DNA of 64,000 nt from Heliocidaris erythrogramma (GCA_025617745.1 CM046858.1:27219453-27283452), one strand, 5' to 3'; numbered from the stretch's first letter, positions 1 through 13,867 are shown. The notes: generated from the sequence alone by a model not told the origin. Made by a program: numbers and translations.

Positions 1-350
1 ATTACTTTCTCAAGGCCTTGCTGTGTTGAGCATTAACGTGTGCTTTGCGTACTTGGCACGGGGAGGACAATAGGCCATTGGACCTTGAAGCAAATGCACC
101 AATGTTACCCATTGTCTGCCGAAATCTGTTTTCAAATGAAACGTTAAATGAAGTATAAATCTGTTAGCCATTTCGGAGAAGGTCAATTGCACTATGGGAA
201 ATGAGATGCACTTTAGTTTGTGTGCAGTTGGTGGACCTTGATGAAGGTGTATTTTTAATACATTCTGGCAATTTCATTTTCTCTCGTTTTCATCATCTTT
301 ATGTAAAGTTTTATTATATTTCAGAATATTTAAGTGTTTTTGTTCTTTAT

Positions 351-399
<49 letters not shown>

Positions 400-2567
400 G
401 TCCTGTCCTGTGTTAATTGCGTGTTCTCTATATCCTTTCTAACTTCTTTAAAATTTCCTGTCAAATTTCTATTAAAAAAAATCTTGACCTGTCTCTATCT
501 CTTTATCTCAGAGAGAAAGAGAAATTCTTGGAGAGGCATCCTCAATCAACAGTAAAACAAATCTTCCGAAGATCTATCAGGAAACCTTTGCCATAGACAC
601 ATTTTACTGTAACCCATTATACTTTATACTCCAATATGATGACCAAACAATTTAATGTTTGAAAATGTCTACCCAGCGAGCCGCGCCAGGCCGCGACCCG
701 ACCGTTTAGTAAAAGCCAATATGACTACCATACTACAAGGCATGTTTGAATCTATCCTCTCCTTTTATGCTGTCATCGAGTGTCATTTCTTCTTATTGTT
801 TGTGTTATATTGTAATGGGCAGTTGAGTAAGTCTGTATAAAACTTGTGCAATATAGAATTGCAACTATTATTACTATTATCTCTCTTCATTGTCCTATCT
901 CTCTTTCTAGACTTCCAATCTGCTCATCCACCTTCTATGCTACTTGAGCCAGCCTGTGACCTGCTTTTTCTTCGTCCATTTAATGTTGTGGTTATAAATG
1001 CCACTCAGGAAATAAAAAACACATCTTGGGTTTCAACTAATGGCATAATGCAATCTTGCAATTGATTTATGGAGTAGCAATTAAATGCAACTTCATAAGC
1101 AAGGGGCCCTCCAGACATCACTTATAAGAAATGACCTTGCTATATTATAGGCTTACTTTTTCAGATATCAGTTTGAGCTTTGTTGGAGATGGTTTAGATT
1201 TTGATTTTTGAGGCCGGGGGAAGATAATTCGTGCTGCTTTGGATAGGTAACTAGATAAACGGCACAATATAAAGGCAATATTTCATCAACAGTGTGATAT
1301 AGCCTATATCATAATTACATTTTTTACACTATATACTACAGGAGTTTTTATACAGAAGTGAAATGAAATCAAAGTGTTTCACGAATGAGGAATAAGCTCA
1401 TAGGGGGGATTGGGATATTACCAGACATATTTGTGGTTAATTTCTCATGGTGAAGCATATCAAATGGTTCTATTCTGGGTTAGATTTCCCCCACTTGCTA
1501 ATCGCCCCCTCCAAAAAAAGTACCAATTAGACAAAAGACATCGCTTAAATTCTTTGTTTTCAGTTTGATTTCGAGACAAACGACGGCTTTATAGACAGAA
1601 GAGCAGGCACGTCAGGAAATATCCCGTTTCACGAATCCCACGACCCAATGTCGCGCGGAATAGAGCGGGATCAAGCGATCGGCGGGATTGCTTATCTCCC
1701 TCTTTGTTCCGATTCCGCCACTTGGACTGATCTAAGCAGGATGAGGGATTAGCTTGCAAGGTCGCCTAATGATTTCTCTGCACTTGTAGATTTATTCGTG
1801 TCGTATCGCGTTTCCATTTGACAGGAGAAAAACTGGCAATCAGATCTCGGCTGATGTATGAAGTGTCGTTGGAAGGCTAAAAACAATTGATCAGTGCCAA
1901 AATATCATATTAGCCTAGGGATGGCTGAGAAAAGTCTTTTGGAAGTGGGGGGGGGGGGGGTGGAAGAAGAGGGAGGTGACAGCAGCATACTGTAGAAATC
2001 ATGATGCATGAAGATGTGATCATGACTGAGCAATTCATGTTTTGTAGAGTATTCCCCCCTTTTTTTTTACAGTATATTCCCCCTTTTTTTTTTTTACAGT
2101 ATATTCTTATTATTGGTTTATACTGTAGAAAAGAATAGAAGTATTAAAGATTAGTTGAATTCCAATCTGGTATTAAGTTGGCTTACTAAACTAAAAGCAT
2201 ATGAATGAGAGAAACAGATTCAGCGAAAATTTGAGGAAAACCCAGTCGAGGAAATGAAAGTTATGAAGTGTTGAATACGTGATCGATCATAATTCAAATT
2301 GGCAATTTTGTAATTTACCTTACAAGCATACACGTATCTCCTGTTTCATCTGTAGTAAACATTTCATAAGTTTTTATTTTCTTTGAAGAAAATCTGTAAT
2401 CGTACCTGTGCCCTAGATATTGGACAAATTCAAGCAGCGAAATTGTAAGCCTAGGATTTCCTCTACTCCGTTGAAGTTATATTACTCCTAATAAAGAAGT
2501 CATGAAGTCACTACACCGAATACACCTCTACGATATAACATTCCTTTTAATTTGAACTATTTCTTTA
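1..2567. other. Non-coding spacer, left edge
   Basis: I see no convincing exon here. Short open frames are low-complexity. The stretch holds a (CT)n microsatellite near 346-404, an AT-rich background, a poly-G run near 1948-1961 and two T-runs near 2055-2095. A GC-richer patch at about 1565-1760 stands out in composition, but I recognise no coding or RNA signature in it on either strand. Confidence 0.6.
346..404. repeat. (CT)n microsatellite
   Basis: Almost uninterrupted CT dinucleotides with a few TTTC interruptions. It is one of many GA/CT tracts in this window. Confidence 0.95.
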
Positions 2568-2693
2568 TTAGTAAACGAAGAAGCTTGACTGGGGAGGAAT
2601 TTTTAATTTGTAAACAAATCTTTCGGCATATTACTCCCAGTGTTAAAGATCGTATGCTCGATCTATAATGAAAAACACAAGTCAGAAAAAATT
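2568..2693. repeat. 126-bp direct duplication, copy 1
   Basis: By eye this segment is identical to 2858-2983, at an offset of 290 bp. The first 69 nt recur with one difference at 33697-33765, so it is also a dispersed repeat. One frame reads KRRSLTGEEFLICKQIFRHI before stops, which might be a relic coding fragment. I do not recognise the family. Confidence 0.85.
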
Positions 2694-2766
2694 GGAACCA
2701 GCGGGATTCGAACCTGTCATCTACTGCTTGCCGGGCAGCGACTTAACCACCAGGCTATTCTGGTTC
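2694..2766 (-). tRNA. tRNA-like sequence, probably pseudogene or SINE head
   Basis: On the minus strand the 73 nt have a perfect 7-bp acceptor pairing (GAACCAG with CTGGTTC), an A-box-like TAGCCTGGTGG and an exact B-box GGTTCGAATCC. A T-run (TTTTTT) just downstream on that strand could end Pol III transcription. Against a working tRNA, the D stem does not pair, the T stem has mismatches, and the residue before the putative GGC anticodon is C rather than the invariant U33. It lies exactly between the two copies of the 126-bp duplication. I read it as a tRNA pseudogene or tRNA-derived SINE fragment. Confidence 0.45.
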
Positions 2767-2857
2767 ACGGCCAAGTCACGACGAACTAGAATCAAATACC
2801 CAAGATCCTCTTCTTTCTGACTCATTAATATTCAAACGGTCCGCCGTGGAACAATGG

Positions 2858-2983
2858 TTAGTAAACGAAGAAGCTTGACTGGGGAGGAATTTTTAATTTG
2901 TAAACAAATCTTTCGGCATATTACTCCCAGTGTTAAAGATCGTATGCTCGATCTATAATGAAAAACACAAGTCAGAAAAAATT
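2858..2983. repeat. 126-bp direct duplication, copy 2
   Basis: Second copy of 2568-2693. Sequence between the copies (about 164 bp) contains the tRNA-like element. After this copy the sequence diverges. Confidence 0.85.
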
Positions 2984-3240
2984 TTATTGTTTAATAGTCG
3001 GTATGCAACTGATTTCATACTTTGCGATCGTAGCATTCCAGGGGAACCTTCAAAAGGGCATGAAATAAGGGGTTTACGAAAGAACGGGGACACAGCAGGC
3101 AGTAACAAATTAAACGATTATTGACAATGCACATTCCCTTGGCCGGGGAAGGTCAAGGCCTTCGGGCTTATTATTAACGAGCCTCTGTCTTGGAAAGAGA
3201 CAAAGTGAGCTTGATTATGACAGAGGGTCCATGTCTGCCG

Positions 3241-3920
3241 AAACTCATTAGGGTTAGGATCTTTGAGTGAAGATCGGTATGGGGAGTGTTGTTGGGGGAG
3301 GGGGGACACACGCTTATGTTTCTTCTTTCATGTGCTTGCTTGCCATGTTTATTTTATTATCTCTTTTGATGACCATTTTGGCAATAATAGCCAGAAGGAC
3401 ATTTATTTATTAGGGTTCATGAATTTTGAGTGAAAATAGTTGTAGGGCAGTTTCGGGGGACACCCCCTCTTTTCCTCTTTCATGTAGGCACCATGTTGCT
3501 TGCCACGTTGCTTGCCATGTTGCAATCTGGCAGTATTGTTTTATTATCTCTGTTAGTGACCTTTTTCCTGTTGATAATTGCCAGAAGGGCATTTACGTAT
3601 TAGGGTTCATGAATTTTAAGTATAATATTGGTGTAAGCCAGTTTGGGGGACACCCCACTTATGTTTTCATCTTTCATGTAAGGGCCAGCCTTGTTTGCTT
3701 GCCCTGTTGGGGGACGGTATTGTTTTATTATCTCTTGTAATCATCAAATTCATCTGATGATGATTACAGTCCATGAAAGTTGAGTGAAAAAAATGGCAGT
3801 TGTGGGGGACACCCCCTCCTTTGTTTTCCGCTTTCATGTAGGAATTCTTGTAGGACTTATCTCCTCAAATGACTGTTTTTTGTCCGATAAAAGCCAGAAG
3901 GGCATTTGATAACTCATTTT
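3241..3920. repeat. Degenerate ~180-bp tandem repeat, four units
   Basis: Four diverged units run in the same direction. Each has a block like TTAGGGTTCATGAATTTTGAG, a GGGGGACACCCC block, TTTCATGT, a TTTTATTATCTCT block and a terminal GCCAGAAGGGCATTT block. Units begin near 3246, 3411, 3601 and 3765. Open frames across it are repeat artefacts. Confidence 0.75.
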
Positions 3921-6900
3921 GCAGCGAATTAATGTCTTTCTTGTTCTCATCAGACAGTTTCAAGATTTTATATGATACAAAGTTGGTCCAAATTCATGTA
4001 GGCAGTAATAAACGCAGTAACTGTTTTCCCCACATTTTTAGTCATGACAATCTTAGATAGGTTGATTTTATTCCAATTCAATTTCAAAAAGTTCAAAAAG
4101 TAATGTGTGACAAAGAAGCAAAGACTTCAAAGTCAATCTCTCTGTAACGTTTTTTTTTTAAGTATAATTCTCTGCCTTCATTGAAGAAAATTTCTGAATT
4201 TGTCATTCAATGGTCTGTCCATATTCCAATACACAAAACTTAGTCAGCATAAGGATGTCATCAAAAATTGATTTTATTAATAAAAAATGTGATAATAATG
4301 TCTTTTATCTTTCTTTCTTTTTGTTTCTTGCTCATCTTGCTGTCTTGCCGTTTCTTTGGTCACTGATCTTGTTGCTGCTTTCTTCTGATGCATAATCAGG
4401 TAAGTCTTGCTAGAAAAAGTAGGGGCTTGTCTTTTTTATTAGAGGGATATTTTTATAACAAAACATATGAAGATACACATATAATGACAGTACAGCAAGA
4501 GAAAGTATGCATATCCATGTCATGCATATTCATATTTTAACCATACCCATCCATATTATTGCCATATATATTCATATTAATAATCCATATACGGAAAGGC
4601 GAATCCTAACAATGCGGTTTATTCCGTCACAATAGAAATTCAACGTTAAAGCGAAGGCGAATGTGCGTTAAGGCGAATTTGAACAATAGGCTGAAATAAA
4701 AGGATTCCCTTGAAAGTTGCATGTAGAGATGTATATATATATATATATATATAGGAATATATATATATATATATACATATGGATAAACATACCAAAACGT
4801 AAACTGTTTGGAAGGAAAGTGCATTGGCCTGAACATTTCTCTTTCTGAGACTCCCACGTAACGAGTTGTAACAGTTGTTCGTTCCACTTTGTTCATTTTA
4901 AAGGTAAGGTCTTGTAGAAACTTTGTTTCACCATACTACACTTTCTGACATGATGTATTGCTGAACAACAAGAACTTTCAAGTATATCGTAAAGCTATAG
5001 AGTTATCACACAAAATCTTTGAGTTATACTGCATTTGATTGGGGGGTGAAAATTTTCAAGTAGAAATATTAATGCTTAATGTACTGAAAAAGAGACAAAC
5101 GTAAGGAAAAAAGCATAAAAACATATTTTTAAGGAAACATGAAAATGGTGCGCACAAGTTTTTTAATGGTTTGAAACCACAAGTAATAATTGAATGAAAT
5201 CCCACATCAAAGTGCCATTAAAGATTTGGTTTAGGATGGCACTTATGTTCTGTAAAAGCCAAAATTTTTGCAGTCCATTAATTTCCATGAATTTCACACT
5301 ACGTTTGGTTGTATGAAATAAGAAAAGTGGCAAAATATTGACATAGTTTTCTGCCCAATATCGCACAGGTGCAGCGAGTAAAGCTATTGTAGAAAATTGA
5401 TCTTGCAAAAATTCATAGATATTAACTACATTTGACATGCTCATATGAAGACACTTATATTGCGTTTGTTATGCATAGGTAAGTGTAAACAAGAAACTAT
5501 TTCATTAATGTTACTTCCAAAGATATATAATTGTCCACTACAATAAACATGGAAATGAAATAACAAACTGTCTTTGCAAGCTACTTTCACATTAGCGTAT
5601 AACATGATTCTTTTGTCAGTAGATAACAAATTTATTCTGAATCGATAGCTTGGAAAAGAAACAACAAATTATCTTTCCAAGCTGCTTGTACATAGGCAAA
5701 ACCAGCTTCTTTTAGTGAATAAGAATTTTATTCTGCATTAAAGCTTGTATTATTATTCAAATGATATTTGATCCTCTTGTAAGGAAATAATAACTTATTG
5801 AGTTGATTCTTTTGTGAGATCTTCAGGGAGATAGCTCTATAACCATAGCATAATTTTCATTCATTCAATATTAATGTGATCTCAGTGTCAAGGCTTTTCA
5901 TAAACTTTGCATAATCCATGTAATGCGTTCTAATTAAAACATCTGATTTTGGTGTCAGATTAAGTCCATTATTACATTTTTGTTGATACACCCTTGGTTT
6001 TCAAGTACGCTTCGGAGAGAAATGTTTGAATGATCATATTTTTTTTTTTAATTGTTTGCTGCAAGATTTTGTGATCGCATTTAGTATGCACTTCAATCTC
6101 CTCTTTAATTTTAGTGGTAAAACACCAGATGATTCAGGGGTAATGATCTCTGATAAAAGCAAAAAAGCACCAGAGCACTGTAAACTCACAGATTTGGAGA
6201 GAAACAAAAATACAGTCTCAGAGAAGTAGATAACGTCACATTGCTAGGGAAAGGAGTAATTTGGGGAAAGAAGTAACCAGGGGCAAATTTAATTGAAAAA
6301 AAAATAAACTGTTGTAAAGTAACATCTGCTTTAATATTAGAGCTAAAAGGGTATTGATATTATGTTAAGGATTGAATGCTTATCCTTGTAGTTCTGAACA
6401 GGCTCACTCTTCTTTGCAAGCAGTAGCATCAAAAGTTTTTTGCCAACTCATGTAGGCATAGTGCTTATCGAATGTACTTTCTGTATGTCGGCAGGGGGGG
6501 GGGGGGGTATTCATCCATCATTTCCTCTCCTCTCCATCATAAAAGTGAGCCCCAAAAGTTCATTTTGTGTATTTCCATGATTTTCCTTTTGATTTGAACC
6601 CGTCCTTGTGAACTTTGTTGACATTTTCAGGGTTATGTTCTAGGTTTTTGGAACAACAATTTCATATGCCAGCTGAGAAAGAAGGCCAGATAATTATCTG
6701 CCCCAGATCACAGGGAAAAAGAGGGAAAGAGAGAGAGAGAGAGAGAGAGAGAACACAGTGACAGAGTAAAGAGAGACAGAGAGAGAGAGAGGGAAATAGA
6801 AATATGAAATGTGACAGAGCATATTTTCTATCATTTCATAGAAGTCCTTTGAAGGCCAATCATTATTCTGGGATGTCACTCTCTGACCAAGCTTTAAAGA

Positions 6901-9785
6901 ATGCATTCTTCTGTATGAACTTCTTTGAAATCTTATCAAGTATTTTTATTTTCATCGTACATTCAAAAATAAATAGGTAATACAAATTAAAAACCTGTTT
7001 ATGCTTCTTCTGGCTCACAAAAGTTCTCATCCGTTCAAAAATATTGGGTCGACATTAAAGGACAAATAAGGTGTCATATTATTGAAGTATAAAAGGCTAT
7101 TCTATTTATTCTAGATTAAATAAATACGGATGTTTTTATCTTCATGAGACATCTGTGACAAACAGGATAGAAGTTGTTTTTTTCATCTTTAAAAGCAATG
7201 ATAAAAGATAATACAGGGGAGAAATTTTATTTTCAAACTTGCCACAAATACTAAAATTTGTACATTGTGATATATTTGTGCATATATTTGTGCTTGTGCT
7301 TTTGTTTTGGCTCATGTTGTGTCCCTATTTGACTTGTTCCTTTTCCTGAAGAATCATCAAGTTTAGCCCTTTGGCTGTTAATATGTTAATGTTTCGGACT
7401 TTAAAAGATTTTAGATAGGGCAGATCAAAGATTTTCATGGTAATCATGCTTTTAATAAAAATTAATGCCCATAAAGAGTGTTGGCAAGCCCTAAAAACAT
7501 TTAGTCAGCTTTCTTGAAATTCAGTTGATAAATAGCACAACACTTGCAGTACTAAGCCGATGTGTAGCTAGAAATAAATTTTATTTGGCTAAAAATAGGA
7601 AGGTATTGAAAATGGAAAGATAATGAACCCCCCACCCACCCTGTGGCTCCGCCCTTCCTGGCTACACCCATCCTTGAACTGACGGCATGAAGTAGGCTGG
7701 GATCACTGTCAAACAATACAACAAGGTCGCTACAGCTATGTCTCTGGCTGGGGAACAAAAGTAGACCCGTTTTTTGCTCTGTCTCCGACCTCCCCTCCTC
7801 TCCCATTTCATCATCTGGATCGATACATCAGAAACGATCTAGTCGTCCAAGGTCGGCTTCATGTAATCTAGAAATCACTTGCAAGTACAATTCTTTTATA
7901 GAAATGAAAAGGCAATAGCGAGTGGGAGAAAGGGAAAGAGAGAGCGAGGGGAACAACATCGTGCTGTTTCTGATCGTTCTCTCTCTCTCTCTCTCTTCGT
8001 ATCTCATTTCGTAATCCAATAGTTACATTGCGAAACAGTGTCTTCTACCAAGGTCGGCTTTATGTATTTGAAAAATCATTTGCAAACAGAGTTCTGTCAA
8101 AGACATACAGAGAACAAGAAGGAGAGATAGAGAGAGAAATTAAGGATAAAAAGGAAACACTTTTGAATAATTGCTTTTTGCCAATCATGATAGAAATTCT
8201 CTTATTTAAAGATGATTGAAATGATATGAGCTTCGCTTGAAGCAAGGCAAAGTGTGGAAGAGACCCAAGATTTACCAAAGCTTGTAGGATATTGTGATTG
8301 AAGTGCTTTTGAACAATGTAGCTTGAAAATGAAAGAATAATGCATGTGTTATTAAAAGCAAGAAAGGAATTAAGTCACGTCAATTAAAAAACAAAGTTAA
8401 TGTCCTTCTGGCACTTAGCAGGCAAATAGATCATTCATTGGCTGCCTTTTCGACCCATTTCACAGAAGCAAGGCATGACGAGATTTTGAAAATGAATAAG
8501 TTAAATTTGCATTGATCAAGGACAGGGGCAGTATCTAGCAGGAAGTTTAAAGAGCGTACTTGTGTAATATACCATGAAGGCCACATGTTATGCAAAAAAT
8601 AAAATATTGTGCATCTGCCTTCTTATTCAAACAGCTTTTGTGAAGGTAACCCAATTTTAGGATTTGCCAAATTGCGGATAAGAATTAAGGAACTGTTTAA
8701 TGGGGGGAAAGGTTATGATTAGGTACAATTCAAATTTTGCTAGATGAGGGAAAACATGAATGCTAAATATATACATATAGGCACATAGAGAGAGAGAGGG
8801 AGAGTTGAACGGTAGCAAAGACAAGTAGATTTTTAAAAAGAGAGAAAGGGCAGACAAAATAAAGAAGTGGAGATTTGAAGAAGAGAGGGAAAAACAAGAT
8901 CATTAGCGGGTCATTATTCCTAAAGAATAGGTAAACAGGCTTCAAGAAGGAAATTTAATTGCATACTCACAACGTTGGTGTTGGCTAGTTAATAGGATAT
9001 TTCAAGAAAGAGGTTAATAAGGGAGAAGATGAAGGATATGATTATCCAACGTCTGTAATTCTCTGAAATCATAAGATGGTCCGTCACCATTCTGCAAAAA
9101 ACAGTACTGCCCATGAATATTGCGCTCCGGAGAAAATATTGATGCGCAAATATTGGAAAATTTGGGAATGATATTTGAACAAGAGCTGCTGAAGGTCGCT
9201 CACGTAGTATGTACACTGGCAGGGAGAGTGAGTAGACCTTGCTACCATCCCCAAAAGCATTTTAGAAACTGCAATCTCATCAGAGTCAGAGTTTTAAAAA
9301 TAGCCACTTTGGTTTTGGTTTGTATTCTTTGCCCTCCCCCCCCCCTCCTCTCCCTTAATGGACAATTATATTAAATATGATTGTTTGATAATGATGCAAC
9401 TATGTTTCACATCTGAAGATCAGTTATGTACATGATTATTCGTTTCTTTGCAAGTTTAAACAAGGAGCTATCACTGATAACTCCTTGGTTAAAGTTACAT
9501 TTGTTTAACTTAAACATTTCAGATTTCATTCTCTCTTTTAATTTTAAATTTATGTGACAGGATGAAAATGATAAGTCATCTACTTTCCATATTTTATAGG
9601 ATTTCTACTTTTGAAAATTTATAGTAACTTTAAGTGTATCCTTTATCATTCAAATTTTCACCAATCTGTTTCTCTGAATGATCTGCTTTCCTTTTAAGTG
9701 ACTTCTTACAAACATTTGATCGCCCTTTTAATATATTTCTTGTAGGTGTTCCCAAGAAAGAGCCTTCTAAGCTGACTAAAATAAC
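3921..9785. other. Non-coding spacer with microsatellites
   Basis: No supported gene on either strand. It contains an alternating TA tract near 4729-4785, a poly-G run near 6495-6508, (GA)n tracts near 6725-6792 and 7980-7996, and poly-C near 9334-9346. The remainder is unremarkable AT-rich DNA. Confidence 0.55.
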
Positions 9786-10023
9786 ACCCCTGTTACACCG
9801 GAATATTAAGGAGTCTCGGGGCGCCCTGAGAATGGTCTTGGGTAGGTTTCAAATCCGGTGTTAACGCACGAAACCTACCCGAGACCACTTCTGAGCAGAC
9901 CAGCCTCGGACTACCTAGCGATGTGGTCCAAGACTGGTTCGGGGGCGCCCCGAGACTCCTTAGGATCCGGTGTAAATGCTAACCTACCCCAGTCTCGGGT
10001 AGTTATTTCGGTGTAACAGGGGT
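9786..10023. mobile_element. 238-bp palindromic MITE
   Basis: It is bounded by perfect 15-bp terminal inverted repeats, ACCCCTGTTACACCG at the left and its complement at the right. Inside are further inverted pairs: an arm containing GGAGTCTCGGGGCGCC pairs with GGCGCCCCGAGACTCC, and GGGTAGGTTTC pairs with GAAACCTACCC. The whole unit can fold back. I find no clear target-site duplication and no coding sequence. The superfamily is uncertain. Confidence 0.8.
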
Positions 10024-13000
10024 CGAAGACAAAGAATGTTGAAGAGAAAAGCAAGGTTGATTATATTTGATGGTTTATGAAGAGTCAGAGAGGAAGGGCG
10101 AAAGATGTAGAACTAGATTGAAAACAAATATATAAGTGTGAGAACGTTGAAGAGAAAAACAAAGGGTAATGATTGGGATAGTTATAGTTCGGGAGGAATA
10201 TAGATAGGGGGAGGCAAAAAATATTAGAATTGGATCGAAAACGAACATCCTTTTCCTTGAACTTCAACAAGTTATCCTAGGATCTAGATCAGAGGAAAGA
10301 AGGCAAAGCTTTTTATCGGACTTGAGAGAGATTAACAACCTCCTTGACCAGGCATTGTACTCTGTGACGTCTTCCTGCGTGATTCCTGGAACGGAGGTTG
10401 TCCCACCCGGCAAATTATGCTCCTGTGTTAATTGCTCTGTGCTTTATTTCACCAAAGACATAGGATTAGGGTTAGGGTCACGATAGGATTTTAGGTTAGG
10501 TTTAGGAGAAAGGGTACGAGTTAGGTATTGTATTTGGTATGGAGTTGGTGTTAGGAATTAGGTTCGTGTAGAAATTGATAGCTCAGCAGTTCTCACCTTA
10601 GGATGCGTCCTACCATGCACCACTGGTCCTACATATAAACCAATAACAATAAACCAAAAACTGTATCTTTACCAGTAATGATATTTACCAAATTGGCAAC
10701 TATGTAGTAACTTATTTTTTTTTAAAGTTAACAGCAAAATATACAGAAAAAAGAAATTAGATGAGGTACGAAAGGACTTTCTTGTGATTGTTGTGTTGCA
10801 AACATTTGCTCGGTGAAGAGGCATGCTGACCTGACTTCTTATTGCATTACTTCTTTGCAAGCTAGATATTCTAAATTATGTTGCATATAACTTTATGCTA
10901 TTTTGATGCATAGGAAAAATAAACTCTCTGCATGTAAAAGTCCTTGGATCTTTGATTGGAATATAAAGCTATAGTTCATTCTTGTTCCTTCAAGGGCGAG
11001 ACCTCATTACCAAAATCGAAAGAGATAGAGATAGACCGAAGGACAATCCACGGACAAAAATATGTCGTAACATGTATTGTTCCCCTTTACCTTGATGTAT
11101 AATAACCCGCAGATGATACCAGCCAACATATTAAACTGCAACATGCCTTCAAAATGAAAGAGTATGGGCAGGCATGGAGCAAAAACCTTCAGATATATCA
11201 AGAAACAACATCAAATGATGAAAAAAAAAAGACATGAAGAAGTAGGATGCAGCTTGCACTAGCTTGCGACTATTGATTGTGAAAATGTTCGACATTGACA
11301 TTTTACTCTTCCCTATTGTGTCCGGATGGGGGAGTCAGCGTGACATTCAACATGATATGATATCTGGACTGCTTTTCTTTGCAATCGGCATCTCCCGCTG
11401 AAATTGCATTTCTCATTCGACCCTGTGCGAGACCTTTTCATCCTTCCTCTCTTTTTCTTTTTATTTTATTTTCAGAAATAAGAGGAATATCGAAATGAAA
11501 GTTGTCCTCCCTCCAGCCCATATTTAAGCCAGCTAGAATAACATTATCAACAAACATGTCAGAGGGAAGCTCAGATATTTAAATGTGTTCTATAAAAGAA
11601 GGAAAGAGGTAGAAAGCAAAGAGAGAGAAAGAGACTTGGGGGGGGGGGGGGGCTACTGAAATAGCCCCAATTTGCCCAAAATTTTCGTTCTTAGGGACAA
11701 GTTAGTTGTGTTTAAAATTTGCAAAAGAGGCCCCACATAAGAAACGTGTATTTTAGAATTATAGAGTGATGTGTAGAAAGAGAAAGAGAGAGAGAGAGAG
11801 AAAAGGAGACAAGATATTAGAGATAAAGAGAGATAGAATGATTAGAGAGAGAGAGAGAGAGAATGATTTAAAAACATATCGAGTATGAAGATAGGACCCT
11901 GCACTAAATGCCAAAATTTCTGATGACAATGAGCGATGAAAGGCTATAGGAAAGGAAGGTTATTTACTATGGAGTATTTAGGTCGCTCAAGGTCCGCCGC
12001 AGTGTGTTCAATGCCATGTACTTTTCGGTTCACAAAAGAATCACTGAAACACAGCTCCGCGGACAATGATTCAAGCGTTTTCTGTCACTGTGCAATTAGT
12101 TTACTCTCGGTAATTTCAGGAGATAGTGATAGTGCAGTAGAAGGAAGGTCAGGGAATAGATATTCCATGGAAGATAGAGAGAGAGGGAGAGGTGGGGGAG
12201 GAAGACACATGGAGAAGAGCCCAGGAGAGAGAGAGAGTGGGGGAAGGAGGGAGGGGAGGGGGAATAGGGGGGTGGGGGAATAGGGGGATGGAGAAAGAAA
12301 GAGAAGAAAGCAGAAAAAAGAAGAGGGAAAGAAGAGGAGATCATGAGAGGAAGGAAGAAAGAAAGAGAAAATGCATGAGTGGGTTGAGAAGGGGGGAATA
12401 GAATTTGGAAGATAGAATTAGAAGTTAGAAGGAAAGTGAATAGGAGAGAAACATAATGGGAGAGAGAGATAACAGGAAAGTTGATGAAGGGATGTTCAAA
12501 AAAAATTGATAAGAATCATTCAGAAATCATGTTCTGGAATGAATATTTGAACAATTAAATTGTATTTACCGTCTGTCTACTGTCTGTTTACTCGGTAGAC
12601 GGAAAATAGCTCAAAAATCTCAGGAAAAATTGGTACATTTATATGGTTAGATGAACACATCAGTTGAATACCAGTACTTCAGAGAGAACAAGGCAGAAAG
12701 ATAGAATGACAAAATCAAAACAAAATAATAGAACTGATATACCAAAACAGACGGGTACACAAAGAAAAAAATACAAAATAACTGAAGTTCAAAATCAGGT
12801 AATTTTAATAATGGCCGAGGCATCGGACAGCGACTTTAGAATCGGAAGGAGTTCCCTGATCAACCAAATTGATTACTCCCAAACTTGAATTGATACGAGG
12901 AAGGGGTGATATGGAGAGATGAGGAATGGATGGGAGGATGGAGAGATGGAAGGAAGAATGGAAGGGTGGAAAGAAGGTTGGGAGCTTCAAGAAATAGAAC

Positions 13001-13867
13001 TGAAGTTACTGCTCCAGGAGATATAGAGAGATGAAGGGGCAGATGGAAGGATGGATTGATGAAGGAAGAATGGAAAGTAGGAAAGAAGGATAGAAGATTG
13101 GAAGCCTAATGGAATAGAAATGCTCCAAGATATCTATAGATTTATATCAAAACAGTTGGATTCAAGGTTGTTTTCTTCAACTATATTGATCTTTAAAATA
13201 GTCAAAGACTTTACAGAACTTTCAAAGAGGTAAGAAAGATTTGTTCCTCTAAAAAAAAAAGTGTATTTCTTTCCGGGGATGAAAGAAACTTGACCTCGAG
13301 GCCCTCATATGTGCATGCCTATTTTATGTATATATATTCTCCCTTATTTACACCGGTTATGAATTAGCCTCTTTTGTATAATTCAATACGCTCTATGTTT
13401 GCCTGCCTCGTGTGGCCTTCGAGGCAACGTCCTTGACGGGCATAAAGTCTAGGAGTATACAGACGTGGGCTCAAATAATACATACATTTGTATTTTGCCT
13501 GCTCAGAAATTTAATTTAGCAATGGCCTTCAAACGGATGAATGTCTCCTTTTATTTAAAGAATAGAGAGGGAAAAAAGGATGAGAGGGAGAGAGGATGAC
13601 AAAACAAGAATGGATGTATTTATGGCTTGTATAGTCAGGCTGCCTAGATGGAGAAATGGCGGTGAGCGCATCTCACGTTTTATGACTGATAAACCTGATC
13701 TTGGTTAAATAGAGGACAATTAAGGAAGGCATGATTGGTGCAAGAAGGAAGCATCAGGGTTCGCAGAAATAGAAGAATTGTCCTGGTGAGAGCCATTTGG
13801 GCGTTACCTGATATCCTCTAATGCAGAGTCAATGTCCTTCTGGTTTTCAGAAAGCAATTGGTGGATC
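10024..13867. other. Non-coding spacer, purine-rich
   Basis: No supported gene. It has a degenerate telomere-like TTAGGG/TTAGGT tract near 10462-10510, a poly-G run near 11639-11652, (GA)n tracts near 11778-11862, and a strongly purine-biased block of GGGGGAGG- and GGAAGA-like words at about 12170-12480 and 12895-13100. Open frames there are compositional. Confidence 0.55.

Noticed and set aside
11936..12401. 115-residue plus-strand frame
   Set aside because: The second half is a GGA/GAG purine tract. The first half has no homology I recognise and no splice context.
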